DNA from: Streptomyces sp. Ag109_O5-1
GTDB lineage: Bacteria > Actinomycetota > Actinomycetes > Streptomycetales > Streptomycetaceae
Reading direction: 5' to 3'
DNA length: 64,000 bases
Assembly (NCBI RefSeq): GCF_003814875.1
Contig: NZ_RKQF01000001.1
Coordinates: 8,308,001 to 8,372,000 of the forward strand
In this document: piece by piece, positions 52,150-60,873 of the stretch
Layout: every line of letters starts with the position of its first letter
Numbering within the stretch: position 1 is the first letter of the stretch
Translations under genes and position numbers: made by a program
The notes under the pieces: generated by a model
Seen by the model: only the letters and a program-made list of their open reading frames with translations
Told to the model about the DNA's origin: nothing
The model's database searches: none

Positions 52150-52190
52150 GTACACAAACTATGTTGTCAATGTCTGTGTACGTTGTCAAC
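52150..52190. promoter_or_regulatory. Divergent control region with TTGACA-type repeats
   Basis: TTGTCAA (TTGACAA on the other strand) occurs at 52164 and 52183, inside an inverted repeat GTACACA...TGTGTAC (52150-52181). It lies between the DUF6119 and methyltransferase genes. The same core appears at 59206 and 59259, suggesting co-regulation of the island. Confidence 0.6.
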
Positions 52191-52236
52191 GTGATTACCC
52201 TGGAAACGTGATCGGCAGTCCGTGTACGCTGGGGGT

Positions 52237-53892
52237 ATGACGGACAATGCCGCTTCATCGGTCGGCCCTCTGGTCACCGGCTCCGAGATCGCACGGTTGG
52301 CCGGAGTGACCCGGGCGGCTGTCTCCAACTGGCGTCGGCGCTACGACGACTTTCCCGCGCCGGCGGCGGGAGCCGCGAACAGTCCGCTCTACGCGCTCGC
52401 CGAGGTCCAGGAATGGCTGGACAGGCAGCGCAAAGGCCAGGAGGTCTCACCCGAGGTCGAGTTGTGGCAGGCCATGCGGGCCGCATACGGCGAACAGATG
52501 GTCGTCGGTTTGGCGGAGGTGGCCGGGGTACTGGCCGGGCAGCCCGAGGCAGGCATGCCGGACGACGTGGCCGGCCGTGTACAGGCGCTCGCTCGGGCCG
52601 AGGCACCCATCGACCTGGTGAACGGGCTGACCGAACGATTCATGGACTCCGCTCGACGCGCGGGCTCGGACCAGGTGACTTCCGAGCGCGTGGTGCGTGC
52701 CGTGTGCCACTTCGCTCCCCGGCTGTCGGACGACGCCACGGTCTTCGATCCCGCCTGCGGAATCGGGGTGTTGCTCCTCTCCGTCGGCGCCGCAGAGGGA
52801 ATGCGTTGCCGAGGCCAGGAGCTGGATCCTGACAGCGCTCGGTTCGCACAACTTCGCGCCGACCTCATGGGCCGATCGGATGTACAAGTCGTGGCGGGTG
52901 ATTCCCTGCGTGCGGACGAATGGCCGGAACTCAGGGCGGATCTGGTCGTCTGCGACCCTCCCGCCGGCGTAACTGAGTGGGGCCGCGAGGAACTGCTGCT
53001 CGACTCTCGCTGGGAACTTGGCACCCCGTCGAAGGCCGAAGGGGAACTCGCGTGGCTCCAGCACGCGTACGCGCATACCGGACCCGGCGGCCACGTTCTC
53101 ATGGTCATGTCGGCCTCCGTCGCCTACCGCAAGGCAGGCCGTCGCATCCGGGCGGAGCTCGTACGCCGTGGCATCGTGCGCCAAGTGGTCGCCCTGCCGC
53201 CGGGGACGGCGACCTCCCACGCCCTGCCGATCCATCTGTGGTGTCTGCAGCGTCCCGAGAACCCTGGAAACGCGGACGCCGGCCGTACCGTGCGCATGGT
53301 CGACCTGACCGGCAATAGCCCCGACGACGGTCTGGAACCTCGCCCCGACCAGGTCGCCGACGTTCCGTTGATCGAACTCCTCGATGACACCGTCGACCTC
53401 ACCCCCGGCAGCCACATCAGGGTCAGGCAGCGCGACTATCCAGGCGAATACGCCGCCCTGCGCAAGGAACTGGAGGACGAGATCCGCCGACTTGCTGCGA
53501 TCCTGCCCGCGTTCGCGCCGGGCAGCGGGCCGGGCTCACTGGACGGCGCCACCACCAGCGTCGCGGATCTCGTCCGCGCGGGCCTCGTCACGTACGAGGG
53601 GCCGGAACCCGTCTCTGCCAGCGAACAGCTCGACACGGACTATCTGCAGGGATTCCTGCGCAGTTCCGGCAACACCCGCAGGGCCACAAGTGCCAGCGGG
53701 ACCTACCGCCTTGACAGCAAGGGATCACGCATCCCGCGCATGGGCATGGACGAGCAGCGGAGGTACGGCTCCGCTTTCCGGTCCCTCTCCGCGTTCGAGG
53801 AGGCAATGCGTCGAGTCGGCGAGCTGAGCCGGCAACTCGCCGAAGTCGCGCGTGACGGCCTCGCCACGGGGGCCTTGGCACCGGAGGAGTGA
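52237..53892 (+). CDS. N6-type DNA methyltransferase with N-terminal HTH
   Basis: 551 residues: an HTH (residues 13-45, SEIARLAGVTRAAVSNWRRRY), SAM motif I FDPACGIGVLLLS (170-182), motif IV VVCDPPAGVTEWG (240-243 DPPA), and a C-terminal helical region like a specificity partner. It resembles HsdM-type gamma enzymes, but the aromatic residue after DPP, which normally holds the flipped adenine, is Ala. It may be catalytically weak or a recognition subunit. ATG 52237; GTG 52222 is possible. Confidence 0.85.
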   Translation: MTDNAASSVGPLVTGSEIARLAGVTRAAVSNWRRRYDDFPAPAAGAANSPLYALAEVQEWLDRQRKGQEVSPEVELWQAMRAAYGEQMVVGLAEVAGVLAGQPEAGMPDDVAGRVQALARAEAPIDLVNGLTERFMDSARRAGSDQVTSERVVRAVCHFAPRLSDDATVFDPACGIGVLLLSVGAAEGMRCRGQELDPDSARFAQLRADLMGRSDVQVVAGDSLRADEWPELRADLVVCDPPAGVTEWGREELLLDSRWELGTPSKAEGELAWLQHAYAHTGPGGHVLMVMSASVAYRKAGRRIRAELVRRGIVRQVVALPPGTATSHALPIHLWCLQRPENPGNADAGRTVRMVDLTGNSPDDGLEPRPDQVADVPLIELLDDTVDLTPGSHIRVRQRDYPGEYAALRKELEDEIRRLAAILPAFAPGSGPGSLDGATTSVADLVRAGLVTYEGPEPVSASEQLDTDYLQGFLRSSGNTRRATSASGTYRLDSKGSRIPRMGMDEQRRYGSAFRSLSAFEEAMRRVGELSRQLAEVARDGLATGALAPEE

Positions 53893-53907
53893 GGGCAGGG
53901 CGGCTGA

Positions 53908-56043
53908 TCAGGTCGCCTGCGGCAGGAACGGGCTGCGGGCTCCGCTCCAGGTCACACTCAGCGTTTCGCGCGCGCGAGTGCAGGCGACGAAGAGGAGACA
54001 GCGTTCCCGGAGCAGGTCGGCGTCATGCTGCAGCGTGTCCACCTCGCGTGGCGTGATCTCACGGGCGAACGGGACCGTGCCCTCGTTCACACCGAGGACG
54101 GACACCGCGCGGAACTCCAGCCCCTTCATCGCGTGCATGGTCGCCAGCCGCACCCCCTCGGTCCCCGCCGGGATCTGCCCTTTGACCCGTAGCACCGGGA
54201 CACCAGACGCCTTCAGCTTCTCCTCGGCCGCGTCGAGAGAGAGGTTGAAGCGGGCGCAGATCCCGATCTCCTGCGGTGCCAGGCCCTCAGCGAGCAGTGC
54301 CTGGACCCGTTCCACCAATGCCTCGGTCTCTTCCTGCCGAGTCGTGTACCCCTGCGTCTGGGGGCGGCGCCCGTGGAGCAGGGAGCGGTATCCGGCCAGA
54401 GAGTCCGTTCCGTCACCCTCCAGCGCGTCGATGGTCACGGGGGCGAGGAGCTGCGCCGACCAGGCCAGGATCTCCTCGGTCGAACGGTAGTTGACGCGCA
54501 ACCGGAAGCTGCGGCCGGCTGTGGTGATGCCCAGAGAGGCCAGCGACACCCGGGAGTCGTAGATCCGCTGGTGCGGGTCACCGGTGACGAATAGGTCGTC
54601 GGGGCCGGATGCCACGGCGGCGCGCAGCACACGCCACTGGGCGGGATGCAGATCCTGCGCCTCGTCGACGACGACGTGAGCGTAAGGTGCCGACTCGCCT
54701 GCGAGGAGTTCTGCCGCGCGAGAGCAGATCTGCAAGTGGGTGGTCTCACCGCGGTCACGCAGGAACTGCTCGAACCGCTGCACGCCGTTCCACACCTCCC
54801 GACGGCGGCCGGGCCCGAGGCCGGTGCCACGACCGCGGCGGCTCGCGCCGAGGTAGGCGTCGAGATCCCGGAGGTTCTGGCCGAGAACGACGTGACGGTA
54901 CTCCTGGGCCAGGAACTGGGCAGTGAAGGGCAGACCGAGCTGTTTGACGGCCTTCTCCCACAACTGCCGCTGCTCCCGGTCCCCGATCGGTCTGGGCGGC
55001 GTCGCCGACTTCGCCCGCACGATGCCGTTCGCACAGGCGTCGACCGTCGTCACATCGACCCGGGCCAGCAGCTTCTCGTCATCGTCGAGGAGCAGACCGA
55101 GCATGTCGCGCAGTCCGGCGGCGAGTGCGTTCGTGTACGTGGTGAGCAGGATGCGGCCGTCCTCGGAGCGGCTGAGGAGGTGCTTCACTCGATGCAGGGC
55201 GGCCACCGTCTTGCCCGTCCCGGGGCCGCCGGTGACCTGGACGGGGCCTCTGTACGACGTGCGGTAGGCGACGCGCCGCTGCGAAGGGTGGAGGAAGACC
55301 CGCCAGGCCGCGAACGGCTTCTCCAGGATCTCCTCCAGCTCCCGCGGACCGGTGACCAGGCGGATGCGTGCGGAGGTGTTGGAGATGACCGTGGCCAGGT
55401 CCTCGACCGGTTCGGCGGGCGCGTCGGCAGGCCGGCGGACGGCCACGACGTCCCGGTAGACTTCTTCCGGACTGAATCCCTCGGCGAGGTACTGCAACAC
55501 CTCCAGCTGGTCCTCCGGCAGGAGCGTCGAGAACGCCTCCAGCTGAGCCTTGTCCACCAGTGAACGCGCGGCGCGCAGCACCTGGTCGTCGACGCCGAGC
55601 TCCCGCAGTGTGCCATCGGAGACGTCCGCGAACAGCAGACGGGGAGCCGTGCGAGCGGCCGTCTCGTACAGCGGCGTCAGCTCGTCCAGGGCGACCGCGT
55701 TGCGCACCTCCAGGGCGCGCGTGGCGGAGTTGGCGCTGTACAGGCGCTTCGTCGCCCAGGCGTAGGCGTCGTCGTGTGGCAGGACCTTGACCAGCAGGAA
55801 CATGTCGCTGCCGTCATCGGGGGCAAGGACGACACCCCGCCAGAAGTCGGTGATGCGGATGGTGCGTATCCGCCGGTCACGTGCGTTCTCGACGGACTCC
55901 AGGTGCAGTCCTTTGTCGGCGTTGAGTTCGGAGACGCTCAGGGCCTGGAACTTCGCCATGGCCTTGCGTACTCCGGCTCGAACCGGCTTCTCCAGCGTGT
56001 CGTATCCGTCCCAGAAGCTCTGGGCGAAGGCGAGCCGGGGCAT
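53908..56043 (-). CDS. UvrD/Rep-family helicase with RelE-like N-terminal domain
   Basis: 711 residues. Residues 1-100 (KGLHLESVENARDRRIRTIR, then VLPHDDAYAWA) resemble a RelE/ParE toxin fold. The SF1 helicase follows: Walker A GGPGTGKT (272-279), VVVDEAQDLHP, LRVNYRST, MHAMKGLEF and ACTRARE. It translocates on DNA; the toxin-like domain may act in sensing or cleavage. It is 30 bases after McrC on the same strand. Confidence 0.87.
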   Translation of the reverse strand: MPRLAFAQSFWDGYDTLEKPVRAGVRKAMAKFQALSVSELNADKGLHLESVENARDRRIRTIRITDFWRGVVLAPDDGSDMFLLVKVLPHDDAYAWATKRLYSANSATRALEVRNAVALDELTPLYETAARTAPRLLFADVSDGTLRELGVDDQVLRAARSLVDKAQLEAFSTLLPEDQLEVLQYLAEGFSPEEVYRDVVAVRRPADAPAEPVEDLATVISNTSARIRLVTGPRELEEILEKPFAAWRVFLHPSQRRVAYRTSYRGPVQVTGGPGTGKTVAALHRVKHLLSRSEDGRILLTTYTNALAAGLRDMLGLLLDDDEKLLARVDVTTVDACANGIVRAKSATPPRPIGDREQRQLWEKAVKQLGLPFTAQFLAQEYRHVVLGQNLRDLDAYLGASRRGRGTGLGPGRRREVWNGVQRFEQFLRDRGETTHLQICSRAAELLAGESAPYAHVVVDEAQDLHPAQWRVLRAAVASGPDDLFVTGDPHQRIYDSRVSLASLGITTAGRSFRLRVNYRSTEEILAWSAQLLAPVTIDALEGDGTDSLAGYRSLLHGRRPQTQGYTTRQEETEALVERVQALLAEGLAPQEIGICARFNLSLDAAEEKLKASGVPVLRVKGQIPAGTEGVRLATMHAMKGLEFRAVSVLGVNEGTVPFAREITPREVDTLQHDADLLRERCLLFVACTRARETLSVTWSGARSPFLPQAT

Positions 56044-56073
56044 GAGGTCTCTTCCTTTCCGCCTGACGGGGTT

Positions 56074-57327
56074 TCATGATCGGGGAAGTGGAGTGGCTTC
56101 GGCCAGCCGTCCGGCGACCTTCCGTAGGGCAGTGAGCAGTTGTCCGGGGTCGCGGGAGAGGTCGAGGCTGTGCTGGTACAACCGCACTCCCCGTCCGTCC
56201 GGTCCTCCCGCCGTTCCGCACACCTCGTGGAAGCGCTCGGGCTGCCGTCCGGCCGCGTACACCAGGTGCGCCTCGCGCAGACCGAGCACCGTGGCGTAGG
56301 CGAGCACCTGGTAGAGGTCGGCGTTGAGGAGTCCGTCGGCCTTCTCGACCTTGTACTTGGCGTCGACGACGGCGACCGGGATACGCCCGTCGCCGGTGCG
56401 CACGACCAGGTCGGGGCGCATCCGGACGAGACCCGCGGTGTCCAGGTGGTGTTGGTCCTGCAACCGCGCGGTCAGGCCATGCTCGTGAAGGGCCTCACGC
56501 AGGGCGACGGTGACAAAGTCCTCGAACAGCTTGTTCATGTCGAGCAGGAAGCCGTCCACGGTCAGCGGGTCGGATCCGGTCGGCCGGTGTTCCGGCGATG
56601 TGCCGCGCAGGACTGCCTCGGCGAGTCGCAGCGCGGGCTGATAGCGGGAGTTCAGGCGTGACGGCTGCCAACGTGGCAGGTGCTGCCCGCGTATCAGCGG
56701 CCGCGCTTCGGCAAGGCGTACACGCTGATGGGCGAGGCGCCGCCGAACAGGAGCTGGAACGCCCGGCAACCGCAGCAACCGCTCGGCGGCGGCGCGCAGG
56801 ATGCGGTTCTCGGCGGTGTCGGCGGTGTACGCGTCGTAGGCGATCTCCACGGGCGGCGTACGGCCGAAGTGCCGGCGGATCTGCTCGGCCTCGCGCAGCC
56901 GCCCGCGCACGACCGTCGCGGACTCCTCCACCTCCCGGTAGCCCTGCAGAACCCCCTGCCGCAGTGCGGCGTCGATCTGACGTTCCACGGCGTGCGCGAG
57001 TGCGGGGACGACGTCGTCGTACGCCCCGATGTCGACAGTGCCCTCCCGGCTGTCACGCCAGGCACGGGCCGGGTCGAGGCTGAACCCCAGGAGGAAGAAC
57101 AGTCGGCTCACGGGGGTCTTGGGCACAATCCGCACGACCGGACCGCCGGGCGTGCGAACGGCACCGACCCGGCTGCCTGCCCGCAGCAGCCAGTGCCGGT
57201 CCCGGCCGGGGTCCGGAGTCACGCTCAGCAGGATGCCGGAGGCGGCCAGTGCCCGCCCGGTCTCCGCGCCCAGCGGCACGGAGACGGCGGGACCGTACTC
57301 GAACACGGTCACCTCGGATACGGTCAC
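56074..57327 (-). CDS. mcrC: McrC-type restriction nuclease subunit
   Basis: 417 residues. The PD-(D/E)xK nuclease is seen as MRPDLVV (D306) and VVDAKYK (D322, K324), with DAYTADTAENRILR and NKLFEDFV typical of McrC. It cuts DNA when driven by McrB. The GTG start overlaps the mcrB stop (GTGA). Confidence 0.9.
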   Translation of the reverse strand: MTVSEVTVFEYGPAVSVPLGAETGRALAASGILLSVTPDPGRDRHWLLRAGSRVGAVRTPGGPVVRIVPKTPVSRLFFLLGFSLDPARAWRDSREGTVDIGAYDDVVPALAHAVERQIDAALRQGVLQGYREVEESATVVRGRLREAEQIRRHFGRTPPVEIAYDAYTADTAENRILRAAAERLLRLPGVPAPVRRRLAHQRVRLAEARPLIRGQHLPRWQPSRLNSRYQPALRLAEAVLRGTSPEHRPTGSDPLTVDGFLLDMNKLFEDFVTVALREALHEHGLTARLQDQHHLDTAGLVRMRPDLVVRTGDGRIPVAVVDAKYKVEKADGLLNADLYQVLAYATVLGLREAHLVYAAGRQPERFHEVCGTAGGPDGRGVRLYQHSLDLSRDPGQLLTALRKVAGRLAEATPLPRS

Positions 57328-59150
57328 GGGCGTTGCTCGCGCAGCGAGTCGAGGCCGTAGCGGCCGGCGATGTCGAGGCCCTCGCCGTAATGGTGCTCCT
57401 CCAGCAACGGCAGGATCTTCGTGCGCCAGGTCCGGTCGAGGCCGCCGTCGCGGTACACACCCGGCTTCATCAGGTACGACGGGCCGATGGCGAAGTCCGC
57501 GTCGTCGATGCGGGCGTTGAGGGCGTCGAGGAGGCGGGCGGGCTCCGGATCCCTTTCTTCGCGTTCGAGCCAGCGCGCGAGCAGCCCGGCAGTCGGCTCT
57601 ATCCGCGGGGACAGCTCCACGAACGCGAAACGGCGTCGCATCGCCGCGTCGACCAGGGCGATCGACCGGTCGGCCGTGTTCATCGTGCCGATCACGAACA
57701 GGTTGGGCGGGAGCGCGAAGTCGTCCCCGGAGTAGGTCAGACGGACCGACCTCGTCCGGTACTCCAGGAGGAAGTACAGCTCGCCGAAAACCTTGGCCAG
57801 GTTGGCGCGGTTGATCTCGTCGATGATCAGGAAGTGCGGGATGTGCCGGTTGCCCTCACGGGAGGCGAGATCGGCGAGCTCCCGGAGCGGGCCCGCTGTC
57901 AGCCGGAAGGCCACGTCCCGCGTCTCGGGATCCTCCACGGGTCGGAACCCCTCGAAGAAGTCCTCGTAAGCGTAGGAGGGGTGGAACTGTACGATCTTGA
58001 CCTGCTCCGGTCCGCCGCCGAAGTGCTCGGCCAGCTTCATCGCGAGGTACGTCTTGCCGGTTCCCGGGGGGCCGTAGAAGACCAACTGCCGTTCATCCAG
58101 AAGAAGTTCGCGTATCTCGTCCAGCCAGGCCCGATCATGGACGAGGAGGTCGGTGGTGAGTTCCGCGGTGATGTCCGGCAGTGACAGCTCCCGTTGGGAA
58201 GGCCGTTCGACGGTCAGGTACTCGCCGGTGCCGTCGGCCGCTGCGGGGTTCGTACGCTCCGTACGCCCGACGAGCCCGTCCAGCGCGTCCAATATGCCGG
58301 TCAGGTCGACGACATCATGCTGGACGGACAGCTTCTGCTGGATCTCCTCCGGCAGGTCCTCGTACGCGTGGCTCTGCGGCAGCCAGGTGACGGTCCTGCG
58401 CAGGTTGGACAGCCCGCCCGGCGACGAGGCCTGGACGGCCTCGCCGGTGACCTGCCCGATGTGCAGCCGGCCGTCACCGATGGTGGCCACCGTGTCGTCC
58501 ACGCGCATCTGCGTCAGAAAGGCGTGCAGCTCGTCGACGAGGCCCCGCTTCTGGTTGTACGACGCCGCCCCCTCGTACCCATCCTCGATGTAGCGGCGCA
58601 ACGCGCTCTTGGTCGGATCGGTCTCCTCCAGCGGTGGCAGATGGGCACCCGCGAGCGACACGAAGCCCTCCTTCAGCCACAGCTGCCGGACCAGGTTGTG
58701 CCCGGAGACGTTGGAGCCGCGGACCAACCACGCCTTCCGCGGGGGACGCCAACTCGTAGACAGGTAGTCGGCGAGCGGATGACCTTCGGCGGTTCGCCAG
58801 GACTCCGGGCCGGAAGCGTCGTACCCGTACACCAGAGCGGCCGCGGCCGAGGAAGAGTTGCACTCGATGTCATGAGCCACTGTCCAACGCGACGGTGCGT
58901 CAGGCCGGTCGGGATCGGCGGGCACATCGACAAGCCCGCCGCTCGCGCGTAGATCCGCGCGGATCCGGCGCGCGTGGTCACCGAGACCAGGCCAGGCCTC
59001 GGCGGCTACCGTCGAGCCCTCCTGCAGGAGGAACTTGTGCGTGCCGTTGCCGCCGAACTCCGCGAGCAGATGTCCGCGCGCCTCAGCCCCGTCCTTGGGG
59101 AGCCTGATGCGGAACTCGGGCGCGCCGGGAAGGCGGTCGGGCTGCGGCAT
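57324..59150 (-). CDS. mcrB: McrB-type AAA+ GTPase with DUF4357 and EVE-like domains
   Basis: 608 residues: an N-terminal DUF4357-like segment (about 25-130), an EVE/PUA-like reader (about 138-255; KAWLVRGSNVSG...HIGQVTGE), and McrB AAA+ with Walker A GPPGTGKT (360-367), Walker B FLIIDEINRA, and signature MNTADRSIALVDAAMRRRF. It recognises modified DNA and drives McrC. First gene of a three-gene leftward operon. Confidence 0.9.
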   Translation of the reverse strand: MPQPDRLPGAPEFRIRLPKDGAEARGHLLAEFGGNGTHKFLLQEGSTVAAEAWPGLGDHARRIRADLRASGGLVDVPADPDRPDAPSRWTVAHDIECNSSSAAAALVYGYDASGPESWRTAEGHPLADYLSTSWRPPRKAWLVRGSNVSGHNLVRQLWLKEGFVSLAGAHLPPLEETDPTKSALRRYIEDGYEGAASYNQKRGLVDELHAFLTQMRVDDTVATIGDGRLHIGQVTGEAVQASSPGGLSNLRRTVTWLPQSHAYEDLPEEIQQKLSVQHDVVDLTGILDALDGLVGRTERTNPAAADGTGEYLTVERPSQRELSLPDITAELTTDLLVHDRAWLDEIRELLLDERQLVFYGPPGTGKTYLAMKLAEHFGGGPEQVKIVQFHPSYAYEDFFEGFRPVEDPETRDVAFRLTAGPLRELADLASREGNRHIPHFLIIDEINRANLAKVFGELYFLLEYRTRSVRLTYSGDDFALPPNLFVIGTMNTADRSIALVDAAMRRRFAFVELSPRIEPTAGLLARWLEREERDPEPARLLDALNARIDDADFAIGPSYLMKPGVYRDGGLDRTWRTKILPLLEEHHYGEGLDIAGRYGLDSLREQRP

Positions 59151-59205
59151 GGAGGACCTTTCCAGGGGCGGCCGAGGCCTTGGGCGAACGTCGCCAGCTT
59201 ACCTG

Positions 59206-59288
59206 TTGACACTGTCAAGTGATTCGCCATTGAGGTAACGAATCTTCTGCACTATGCGTTGACAGTGTAAACGTGCTGTCCTTACAGT
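59206..59288. promoter_or_regulatory. Divergent promoter region of mcrB and the sigma-factor gene
   Basis: A palindrome TTGACA-C-TGTCAA (59206-59218) faces TTGACAGTGTAAA (59259-59271). Rightward, TTGACA (59259) and TACAGT (59283) are 18 bases apart, a good sigma-70 promoter. The repeats could be operators or simply -35 elements in both directions. Confidence 0.65.
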
Positions 59289-59352
59289 GCGGATGTGCCC
59301 GGATGGCTCTGCCGGGCGGAACCGGCGGTTGACCGCTGGAGTGGGGGGCGTT

Positions 59353-60813
59353 ATGGGTGGGGAGTCGACGGCCGAGGCCGAAAGACGCACGATCGAGGCA
59401 GAGTTGCCGTCCGTCATCAAGAGGCTGAAGAGCTGTGCGTCTCACGGAGGCGTGGTGAGTCAGCGGGCCTTCTCCGCAGAGGCGAACCGGCTCGGACTGA
59501 CGAGCGACGAGCAGCGGAGAAGGCTCCGAAACGGGCTTGCCGCTCTCGGTATTCATGTAAGGGCCTCGCCCCGGACGAAGCCGTCGGTTCCGCAGTCCGT
59601 CCACCCTGAGCTCGGGGCCGTGCCGAGCGAGGCGGCGAGACGCCTCGCTCAGGCCCGGAGGATGCTGGCCCGCTATGCCGACGCCGACGGGAAGGTGAGC
59701 AGGCTCGCCCATGACGGTGTCGTACGGCTCCACGGGCTCGGCCCAGGAGAAGTGCGTGAGCTGATCGCCGCCTTCCCGGTCACGCGCCCCCTCCCGCTCG
59801 TGCAGACGGTGACAAGCGGTCAGGTCCCGCCTAGGGCACCCGCATCCGCTCCGGCGCCGATCGGCAGGAAGCGTGCCACCTCCTCTGTTCCCGCCATGGA
59901 CGCGCGACTCGCCGACGCCATCCGCGAAGCCCGGGTGGTGCTGGAAGCGGACCGATGGCGCCGGAACCCGGACAAGGTGATGCTCAAGGCGGAAGAGGAA
60001 GTGGGTCTCGCCGTCCTCCTCCGCGGCGGTGCTGAACTCCTCACCCGTGATGTTCCGAAGGAGGAGATCGCGGCGCTGCCCCGCGACAGCGAGCGGTGGC
60101 GGGCGTACGAGTGCCTCGTCCTGCACAACCGGCGGCTCGTGTGGAAGATCGCGCTGGGCCATCAGGGGCGCGGACTGGATGTCGACGACCTCACCCAGCA
60201 CGGACAGATCGGACTCATGCGGGCGGCCCGCAAGTTCGACGCCACCAAGGGCTACAAGTTCTCGACCTACGCCACGTGGTGGATCAGGCAGGCCCTCACG
60301 CGGGCCGTCGCCGACGAGGGCACCCTGATCCGGGTGCCGGTGCACATGCACGAGAAGGTGAACAAGGTTGCCAACGCCGAGCGCAAGCTCCTGAACGAAG
60401 GCCGCGCCCGAACCATCGACAACGTGGCCTACGTCAGCGGCCTCACCTTCGCCGAAGTGGAACAGGTACGCAGGATCAGCCGGACCACCGACTCCCTGGA
60501 CCGAATCATCGGTGACGATGCCGCGCTCGGTGACCTCATCATCGGGCCGAGCCGACTGCCCGCACCCGACGTCGTATTGATCCGCAAGGAGCTTCAGGCA
60601 CGCCTGCGGCACGTCCTGGAGCACCTCACCGAACGTGAGCGGCATGTGCTCATCCGGCGAACCGGTCTCGACGGTGACGAGCCGGACACGCTGGAGGACA
60701 TCGGAGTCGTCTTCGGCGTCACCCGTGAACGAATCCGCCAAATCGAATACAAGGCCAAGGCGAAGTTTCGTGGCCAACTGATCCGTCACGGGATGATCCC
60801 GTCGCACGTCTGA
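59353..60813 (+). CDS. Sigma-70 (RpoD/group 2-like) factor inside a defence island
   Basis: 486 residues. Region 2 is KFDATKGYKFSTYATWWIRQ (about 294-313) and region 4 HTH is IGVVFGVTRERIRQIEYKAK, both near-canonical for promoter recognition. The N-terminal about 200 residues are unlike region 1.1 and contain two small helical repeats. It is not an ECF factor. Start 59353 follows GGGGGG; GTG 59287 is an alternative. It is 60 bases before the DrmA-like gene. Confidence 0.85.
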   Translation: MGGESTAEAERRTIEAELPSVIKRLKSCASHGGVVSQRAFSAEANRLGLTSDEQRRRLRNGLAALGIHVRASPRTKPSVPQSVHPELGAVPSEAARRLAQARRMLARYADADGKVSRLAHDGVVRLHGLGPGEVRELIAAFPVTRPLPLVQTVTSGQVPPRAPASAPAPIGRKRATSSVPAMDARLADAIREARVVLEADRWRRNPDKVMLKAEEEVGLAVLLRGGAELLTRDVPKEEIAALPRDSERWRAYECLVLHNRRLVWKIALGHQGRGLDVDDLTQHGQIGLMRAARKFDATKGYKFSTYATWWIRQALTRAVADEGTLIRVPVHMHEKVNKVANAERKLLNEGRARTIDNVAYVSGLTFAEVEQVRRISRTTDSLDRIIGDDAALGDLIIGPSRLPAPDVVLIRKELQARLRHVLEHLTERERHVLIRRTGLDGDEPDTLEDIGVVFGVTRERIRQIEYKAKAKFRGQLIRHGMIPSHV

Positions 60814-60873
60814 ACCCGACGGATCTACCGCCGTCCCCTCTGGCCGCCCCACCTGATCCGAAGGAACCCGCAC

